Assembly (NCBI GenBank): GCA_032717465.1
Contig: CM064715.1
Coordinates: forward strand, 40,295,159 to 40,359,158
Reading direction: 5' to 3'
Source: Coenobita brevimanus
Taxonomy: Eukaryota; Arthropoda; Malacostraca; Decapoda; Coenobitidae
DNA: 64,000 nucleotides
Position 1 is the first letter of the stretch; each line of letters starts with the position of its first letter. Of this stretch, positions 57,481 through 64,000 are shown piece by piece. Position numbers and translations under genes: made by a program. The notes beneath the pieces are model-generated. The model did no database searches. It was not told the origin of the DNA and saw only the letters and a program-made list of their open reading frames with translations.

Positions 57481-58042
57481 AGTTACTGATCATCACTTAT
57501 GAGAATATTGCTGAAGTTACGTTTTTTGTAATAACTCAAACCGTTGGTCAAACTGCCACCCAAAAGCATATACTGTAGACATATACTGTAGACGTGGTCC
57601 AGCACCATACAAAAATTCTAGGGCCAAGAAGTGCCTCATAAGTGCGTTGGTTTTTCCTGTATGAAACTGCAATTGAAAACTGCTGAAAAGTGGAGTGTCT
57701 GAAATAGCCCAATATCAGGCATGAATGACCGTATCCATACAAATGTTTGGAAAATAATTTTGTCACTGGATTACCTTCCATGTTCATGTATCTATAACAG
57801 ATTTGGGGTAAACTGAGGTTTAAAACTCTGATTTTTGGACATTTCTGGCCCTGTGACCTTGAAAAGGTCAAAACCACCGAAACCGGGTCAGTGTAATATG
57901 GTCACGGTGCTGTGTAGCGTCAACAGGTATGGAAGTCGGAGACAAAAGGTGTCGGAATATTAATAATAATAACAATAATAATAATAATAATAATAATAAG
58001 GGAAACAAAAATTTCTACCCATGGTAATAAGTGGTGATCAAT
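57481..58042. repeat. Possible MITE bounded by inverted repeats
   Basis: GTTACTGATCATCACTTATGA at the left and the reverse complement of TAATAAGTGGTGATCAATAAT at the right match at about 17 of 21 positions. Both ends face (ATA)n tracts. The interior contains GACCTTGAAAAGGTCA, an everted pair of AGGTCA half-sites, near 57849. Confidence 0.35.
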
Positions 58043-58064
58043 AATTATAATGATAATGATAATT

Positions 58065-58066
58065 AT

Positions 58067-58120
<54 letters not shown>

Positions 58121-58121
58121 G
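58065..58121. repeat. (ATA)n microsatellite
   Basis: About 19 ATA/TAA units; the region to 58850 is otherwise non-coding with one AT-rich (TTTA)n stretch near 58508. Confidence 0.85.
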
Positions 58122-58853
58122 TATCATAACAACAAAAAATATATGTGCAAACGGTCAGGCCTGTAAGGTGGGGTCAAGTTTTCGGTGTCTTGAATGCCAC
58201 TGATAGTTCTGTTTTCATACTTGCTGCTTCACTGTTTTCTGAATTCCGCCTCACCCTTATCCGTAGGTGCGAAAAAAAAAAAAAATGATAATGATGGAAC
58301 AATTTCGGAGAATCTTGAATCTCGTATCTGGAGAAGGTATAAGTCGGGCCTAAGCTGTTGTTTCTTCCCACTAAGCACAATTTCCATATGGGGGGTATCA
58401 GAATTTGTAGATCAAGACACAATGAGGTCGTTACTGTGACTTGAAAAAAATATATATCTCAAACCAATGGTGCGACATTTTCCTGTTACCATTTATGTTG
58501 TATTTGCTTATTTATTTATTTATTTACTTATTGTATACGTTTAGTTACTTATATATTTGTTACATTCTTCGGCAGGCGGTTTAATCCATTCAGCTGAAAT
58601 AATGCTGTCTTTTACCTCGTCATCTTCTTCATGCCGTCAGACGATTTCTTGACCAAATTCATTAAACCCTCCGAATACAACCTCTTCCAGATTTCGTTCT
58701 TGCTTTGGTCAGATGATTTTCACTAACAAATAGTTTATCTCTCTTATACAGCTTCCAGCTTTCTTTTCCTTCCTTTCTCTCGTTTAATTAATACAAGACA
58801 CCCAGGCACCTTTTCCTCATCATATCTTGAATTGGAATCTCGTTTATTTTTCC

Positions 58854-59064
<211 letters not shown>

Positions 59065-59159
59065 CAAACGATTTGATTCGGTTAGAGAGATTTTCCTAAT
59101 TGGAGAGGTAATATACAGCCTTTATTAACTTAGTCTCTGGCAGATATCATTCTTTATGC

Positions 59160-59161
<2 letters not shown>

Positions 59162-59235
<74 letters not shown>
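59162..59235. repeat. (TG)n microsatellite
   Basis: About 37 TG units, 100 bp from the previous tract. Confidence 0.95.
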
Positions 59236-59236
<1 letters not shown>

Positions 59237-59393
59237 ATTTTTTTTTTGCCAGGCTCCTTCCCCAGCCTCCACAAGTTCTGTGATAACAAGCCTGCGTGCA
59301 AACAGGCTAGGTACACAGCGGGGTGGAAGCTTCTGAGTTTTACACCCAGCGCTTCTCCTGTTCATAACATGGAAGAAATACTGTAGTATAGTC

Positions 59394-59399
<6 letters not shown>

Positions 59400-59458
<59 letters not shown>
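59400..59458. repeat. (TA)n microsatellite
   Basis: Lies immediately left of MITE copy 2, as a TA tract does for copy 1. Confidence 0.95.
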
Positions 59459-59463
<5 letters not shown>

Positions 59464-59644
59464 CCCATTGGATCCCAGAGCCGCTGGGCGAGGCACTGTT
59501 CCGGGAGGGTCCTAAGCGTACAGCCCTCCGCCTATCGGCTCATAGTCGCGAAGCTCATAGGTCCCTACCCGGGGGTTCTCTACTTTATTAAGGTTTGAAA
59601 ATTCCCAGTTCTGTCCAATACTGTGGACACTGGGCTCCAGTGAG
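59464..59644 (+). mobile_element. TA-flanked MITE candidate, copy 2
   Basis: CCCATTGGATCCCAG at the left, shared blocks CGCCTATCGGCTCATAGTCG and AATTCCCAGTTCTGTCC-like sequence, and CTGGGCTCCAGTGAG at the right, where the terminal repeat has diverged. About 180 bp, like copy 1. Confidence 0.6.
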
Positions 59645-59679
59645 TTAAAGAAACTGATAGATTAGCCAGCCATTAAATA

Positions 59680-59747
59680 TCTATCTATCTATCTATCTAT
59701 ATATATTATATATATATATATATATACTGTATGTATACAATATATAT

Positions 59748-59805
<58 letters not shown>
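59680..59805. repeat. (TATC)n, (TA)n and (GT)n microsatellites
   Basis: TATC units at about 59680-59700, TA to 59727 and GT at about 59751-59805. Confidence 0.9.
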
Positions 59806-59806
<1 letters not shown>

Positions 59807-60310
59807 TCAGTTCATGTATTTATATCTTGTCTACTCTGACTTTTTTCCTTTTGGGTAATTACGGACAGCTATATATAGTCTGGGAGACAACTTTCAAAAT
59901 GGATGGGTATTATATAGCTGTAATTAACGTTTTGACTGCTTGGGAAACTCTCCAAAGCTGAGTATATTCACCTAATGACAGCAAGAATAGATTTAAATGG
60001 CGTTCCCAGCCTCAGGGATTAAGAAAATCATTTAAGCTTTTAAAGTTGGGATAATATAACTTATGTGAACACTGCAGGGATTGTTTATGTGCTGGGTCAC
60101 TGAACTTTCACAGAGGAGCACGAAATTAACTTGGCAAAGGCATACTTATTATCAGATGTTGATACTCTCATGTCACAGCCGGTGCGTGTGGCCTCATTAT
60201 CTGCAACATGTGGTGCCGTCTTCTGTGGCGGGTGTTGATGATGATTATGATAAGGATGAGGATGATAGAAATGCTGTTGATATTGATGATTACGAAATTG
60301 TTTCCTACAA

Positions 60311-60667
60311 CAGATGATGTTAGAGGCCTCCTCATCAGCAACATTGTGGTTCCCTCCCCTGTGGTGGTGGGTGAGGCAGGATGGCTGGAGTGCGACTTCG
60401 TGGAGCAGCAGCGGGAGCGCGTGTACGCCCTCAAGTGGTACTTGGGTCTGGAGGAGTTCTACCGGTGGACGCCGGCTGAGACTCCCTCGGTGAAGACGTT
60501 CCCGGTGCGGGGCCGCCCCCTGGTGGTGGACGTGGCCGCCTCCCGCCGCGGCCGCGTCAGGATCCTTGACGTCACCCTTGGGGCCACCGGCGTCTTCCGC
60601 TGCGAGGTATCAGCAGAGGCACCGTCCTTCCACACTGAGTCAGCCGTGGCCACTATGACGGTCGTGG
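60311..60667 (+). CDS. Beat-like exon 2: first Ig (V-type) domain
   Basis: The exon follows a CTACAACAG acceptor and ends at GTCGTGG|GTGAGT; it is 357 nt, phase 1 at both ends. It encodes DVRGLLISNIVVPSPVVVGE, a first Ig cysteine in WLECDF, YALKWYLGLEEFYRWTPAE with the core Trp, PSVKTFPVRGRPLVVDV, and the second cysteine in GVFRCEVSAEAPSF, then ATMTVVG. The KWY...EFYR and CEVSxEAPSF signatures are those of Beaten path proteins, secreted or surface Ig proteins that mediate axon guidance and bind Sidestep receptors in Drosophila. The exon is strikingly GC-rich against AT-rich surroundings. Which Beat paralogue it is cannot be decided here. Confidence 0.88.
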
Positions 60668-61035
60668 GTGAGTGCTGACGCTGTGAATGAGTGTTGTGGA
60701 TGAGTGTATGTTATCATCATGACTGAGTGCTGCCACTGTGATTGAGTGTTGTGGGTGTGTTGCCACCATGACTAAGTGTTGTGAATGAATGCTGACACCT
60801 TGAGTGAGTATTGTGGGTGAGTGCTGACACCATGACTGAGTGTTGTGGGTGAGTGCTGACACCATGACTGAGTGTTGTGGGTGAGTGTTGACACCATGAC
60901 TGAGTGTTGTGGGTGAGTGCTGACACCATGACTGAGCGTTGTGGGTGAGTGTTGACACCATGACTGAGTGTTGTGGGTGAGTGCTGACACCATGGCTACG
61001 TATTCTTGGTGAGTGCTGATTCCGTGACTGTTAAT
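60668..61035 (+). repeat. 32-bp tandem array derived from the exon 2 donor junction
   Basis: About 11 units of CACCATGACTGAGTG + TTGTGGGTGAGTGCTGA, decayed at both ends, cleanest at 60810-60990. The junction itself (CACTATGACGGTCGTGG|GTGAGTGCTGAC) reads as the first unit. Six later units keep GGGTGAGT. Confidence 0.85.
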
Positions 61036-61129
61036 ATACTCTGACTGCTGACATCATGACTAATTACCATACCATAAATTAAGACAGACTAAAACGACGT
61101 TACTCTTCCAACCACCCCCATCCCGCCAG

Positions 61130-61263
61130 ATCTCCCCGACGAGCGTCCTGTGCTGACTGGTGTGCAGGCCAGGTACCAGCTTCAAGAGGATGTCAGCGTC
61201 AACTGCTCCTCACCGCGATCACAGCCGCCCGCAACACTAACCTTTTACATCAACGATATCCCG
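61130..61263 (+). CDS. Beat-like exon 3: second Ig domain, first half
   Basis: The acceptor is CCCGCCAG at 61129 and the donor ATCCCG|GTTAGT. The 134 nt plus one base from exon 2 give 45 codons: LPDERPVLTGVQARYQLQED, then VSVNCSSPRSQPPATLTFYI and NDIP. The LPDExPxLTGxxxRYQ start and NCxSxxSxPxxxLxFYIN core match the second Ig domain of Beat proteins, with the first cysteine of that domain. It ends in phase 0. Confidence 0.87.
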
Positions 61264-61555
61264 GTTAGTATGCACCCGGTTTTACAACACTAACCTTCTG
61301 TGCCAGCGATATCTCGGTTAGTACGCACTCAAATCTACAGCACAGTCAACACTTGTCTTCTGTATCAGCGATATCCCGGTTTTACACACTCAGCTCTCTT
61401 ACTGTGCAAGCATTATCCCTGTTAGGATTCACTCACTTATTCAGCATTAGCCTTCTTTTTCAACGATATTCTGGAGGCTAAATTCAGCTTTACGGCACTC
61501 GACTTTTCTCTCAACAACATCCCAGTCAGCCTACACGCAGCCATAACACATGCTT
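61264..61555 (+). repeat. ~50-60-bp tandem copies of the exon 3 end
   Basis: The exon end ACACTAACCTTTTACATC / AACGATATCCCG|GTTAGT is followed by decaying copies: ACACTAACCTTCTGTGCCAG / CGATATCTCGGTTAGT (61286-61322), CTTCTGTATCAGCGATATCC (about 61357), GCAAGCATTATCCCTGTTAGG (about 61405), CCTTCTTTTTCAACGATATT (about 61451), and CTCAACAACATCCCAGTCAG (about 61510). Confidence 0.75.
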
Positions 61556-61864
61556 CGGGAGGCAGACCTCGGGTACTGAACTGTTGATCTGATAGTCTGC
61601 AGAGTCTGTAGTGTTATTTCTTTTCTTTCATCAGTAACTAACTACAACTACAGGATCCTTGGGGATGAATGCTCTATCAATAAACTAGCTAACAATATCG
61701 CTTGCAGAAGTAAATTCACAGAGCTTAAGCTCTGTACATTTTTTTATCCATTGTATATCCGTCTTCATTAATCTGTTCCCTGAATAAACCCATGATGGTA
61801 CTCAGAGTAATAAACTAGTGCTTTATCATGAATATGTTGTGACCTAACCCCCTCCACAACGTAG

Positions 61865-62100
61865 GCTGACCCATCGTGGCTGCGGTGGTACCCGCCCCTG
61901 GAGGAGGGTAATAGTGGGCTGGAGACGGCTGTGTTGGGTCTGGTGTTCCCTCTGCGGCCGCGGCTGCTGCGGCGAGGTCCCGCCATCATCAAATGCACCG
62001 CCACCATCCTGGACCGATACTGGGAAAGCAGCGTGGCCGCCGTCCACAGTGACGTCCCGCACCACGCCTCGGTCATGGGCGGACACGCGTCGCATGCAAC
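61865..62100 (+). CDS. Beat-like exon 4: second Ig domain, second half
   Basis: After an acceptor at 61864 (CAACGTAG) the phase-0 frame reads ADPSWLRWYPPLEEGNSGLE, TAVLGLVFPLRPRLLRRGPA, IIKCTATILDRYWESSVAAV. It carries the second Ig cysteine (IKCTA) and the LETxVLGLxFxLRPRHxR pattern of Beat proteins. GC-rich. The 3' end is uncertain: a weak donor GTTGGG at 62101 is possible, otherwise the frame stops at 62191 after a tail that does not look Beat-like. Any C-terminal membrane anchor must lie downstream or is absent. Confidence 0.82.
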
Positions 62101-62104
62101 AGGT

Positions 62105-63070
62105 TGGGCACAGCTGCTGTCAGAAGTTCATTTACATTGTCTCGAAGCTATGTCACAATCGTTAGATCTCCTATGGTTGAAACAGTTTTAGTTTTCTGTT
62201 TCAGCAAATGCTGAACATCTCCACTTGTTCACAATATAAAGGATCAATTGCCCTAGCGAGATCTTGATGAAATAAGGAAGAATAATCAAATGGATTAAAA
62301 TCTCCCTTTATGAGTTCAGAGCCACAAAATATAAAGAATTTATTGGCTGAAACATCAGGCCACTGTTCTTGGCTCTGAGTCACATTGTTAGGTGAAGGAT
62401 CAACAAGGGAGATTAGTGGTGGCATCCACGTCATCATGTGGAGGATTTTAACTGAACATTCTTAGCCGTGTGCAAAAGTTCATTGTTTTTTTCTTGTTCG
62501 GCAGGTTGTGTGGACTTAACCTCCTGGGTACTGACCAGAGGGATGGTAGTGGGTTGGTTTCTGCTGCACCTTCTCCACTAGCCCCCCTCACTGCTCACTA
62601 AAAAAGCTGTTTCACGAGTTCATTGGCCTCTAGAAAATTGATTCGCACTCACCCTTGCGTTCAGTGTTTTACAAAAATAAACCATGTTCATAACAGCTAA
62701 CTGATTATATGTTCGAGAGTCAGATCGTATACCTGGCACTACACTCAGCAGAACAAAGGACCGGAGAGTGAACAGAGATTGAACAACTTCCCCACTGAGG
62801 CGCCTGAACTTCAGTGACTTATATGGCTGGTCGATATCAAGATATGCAAGGACATGTATGTACTCTAGCCACGCAAATCAAAATTCATGAAATTGCCCAC
62901 CATCTTTGCGGGTAATTGAAGCACCAACTGAAGTTGTTTAAAGTAGCTGGGTAGGACCTTCTGGCCACTTTCCAGGCCCGCACTTACTTGAAGTTCAAGG
63001 CACTAATTAGAGTGAGTGCAGGCTAGCCTATATTTACACCGAGTAAAAAGATAAAATGACTTTGACCTTC
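62105..63070. other. No gene seen
   Basis: AT-rich non-coding DNA downstream of exon 4. No convincing further exon was found. Confidence 0.45.
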
Positions 63071-63077
63071 CTTTACT

Positions 63078-63182
63078 TATCATCATCATCATCATCATCA
63101 TCAATCACCATCATCATCAATCACCATCATCATCATCATCATCATTCATTCATTCATTCATTCATTTATTCATTCATTTATT
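63078..63182. repeat. (ATC)n and (ATTC)n microsatellite
   Basis: ATC units to about 63140, ATTC units to about 63175. Confidence 0.9.
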
Positions 63183-63865
63183 TCACACTATTGTAAATGG
63201 CGTAGATGGGATCAAGAAATAGGAGGAAAAGACAAAACCAGAACTGTCATCAGAGTTCCCTGCAGAAGCCAACCATCCATGCACTGACTGGCTTTGTGGT
63301 TCATTTCACGGGGCATTTTGTTGACAGTTCTCCTACCTCTGTTCTTTCCTTTCTTTGATTCTGGATTATACACACTCTGTTCATTACTGGGCAATAGAGG
63401 TAACCTCTTCACAAAGAGAGGTCTCCCCTTACTCTAAATAAAATCGTCTAAAGAGTAAGATAAAGATGACGTAGTACCTAGGAGGCTAATAGAAATTGCT
63501 TGTAATTTATTTATTGTGTGATGTCTCCCCTTTTAGGAATATAACAATGTGAAGAGCATAATACAAACGATGTTTCCGTGCTGAAATGATGTTTCATGTA
63601 ATCATATTTCCATGTTGTGCCCTCCTTCCCGACAATATAATCATCTGCACTGATAATATATATAAATGTAAATAAAATGTAAATAAGATGTATATTTTCC
63701 ATTACAAATGTTATGAATAATTCCTCATTCTTTTTACATAGGTTTTTAGAGATACTTAATTCACGTACTTTTGACTTGTCCACACATACACGGTGACAGA
63801 ATGTAGCTTTTTTAAATAGGTCTGAGCAAAGTATTTCACCTACTGACTTCGCTCTTTATATATAT
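63183..63865. other. No gene seen; dispersed repeat fragment
   Basis: A copy of the AAGGGGTTAA-type repeat (AAATCGTCTAAAGAGTAAGA / GATGACGTAGTACCTAGGAGG) lies at about 63400-63500. Otherwise AT-rich without exons. Confidence 0.45.
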
Positions 63866-63867
63866 AT

Positions 63868-64000
63868 ACCTAGGCTGCTTCCCCCAAGGAAAGGGAGGTA
63901 GCCGAGACAGGACGACACACTCCCCATTTACTCATCCATTCAAACACATTCATTCGCATCTTATCCCCAAAGGGGAGAACGGACAGATCCTCACAGCGCC
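63868..64000 (-). mobile_element. SINE-like repeat S2, runs off the window
   Basis: ATACCTAGGCTGCTTCCCCC through CCCCAAAGGGGAGAACGGAC matches 40962-41090 and the reverse strand of 52170-52330. Truncated by the window edge. Confidence 0.7.

Noticed and set aside
60660..61035. CRISPR-like array of 32-bp units
   Set aside because: Units are contiguous without unique spacers and lie in an intron of a eukaryotic gene.
62101..62191. Extension of Beat-like exon 4 to the stop at 62191
   Set aside because: Residues after about 62100 lose similarity to Beat proteins; kept only as an alternative end.

Overview
This is nuclear DNA from an arthropod, most likely a decapod crustacean. The case rests on a spliced gene with the two-immunoglobulin layout of the arthropod Beaten path (Beat) family, GT-AG introns, extreme microsatellite load (including a 414-bp perfect TG tract) and many non-LTR and LTR retrotransposons. 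The species cannot be named from the sequence alone. Only two host genes are visible; nearly everything else is mobile or repetitive DNA.

Layout. 0-1.4 kb: 3' half of an RTE-like LINE on +, with an inactive catalytic motif. 1.7-4.5 kb: long TG tract, repeats rich in AGGTCA half-sites, and a LINE scrap. 4.566-11.306 kb: a complete Ty3/Gypsy-type LTR retrotransposon on the minus strand with identical 901-bp LTRs. 12.4-13.9 kb: purine-rich and tetranucleotide-like DNA. 14.1-17.0 kb: a TA-flanked MITE and three different LINE remnants. 19.75-20.05 kb: a TATA box and a probable signal-peptide exon. 20-43 kb: repeats, a hAT-like MITE, a GT/GA-rich minisatellite field (26.1-29.3 kb), SINE-like elements, a LINE RT (33.0-34.3 kb), a pyrimidine-rich block (37.9-39.9 kb) and a second half-site repeat array (40.1-41.4 kb). 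43.221-48.590 kb: a second LTR element on the minus strand, internally deleted. 51-56 kb: nested SINE-like repeats and a THAP-domain exon (54.43-54.72 kb). 60.3-62.1 kb: three GC-rich Beat-type exons on +, possibly joined to the 20-kb signal exon across a 40-kb intron.

Most notable. Both LTR elements have the order GAG-protease-integrase-reverse transcriptase(-RNase H). The integrase precedes the RT, the reverse of ordinary Ty3/Gypsy. This is the Gmr1-like arrangement, best known from deuterostomes. Both Gag proteins carry a SCAN-like capsid region, matching the idea that vertebrate SCAN domains came from Gmr1-like Gag. The two elements are different families but share the termini TGTTAC...GTAACA, a 6-nt gap to the primer-binding site and 4-bp A/T target duplications. 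The second lacks RT motif C and RNase H although its LTRs differ at only two positions seen by eye, so it was probably mobilised in trans.

A second unusual pattern lies in the Beat gene. The exon 2 and exon 3 donor junctions are each copied in tandem at the start of the following intron, giving arrays of 5' splice-site look-alikes. Degenerate ~90-150-bp repeats ending in AAGGGGTTAA-type motifs recur across much of the non-coding DNA, and several SINE-like families share modules, one of them sharing its 3' tail with the RTE-like LINE.
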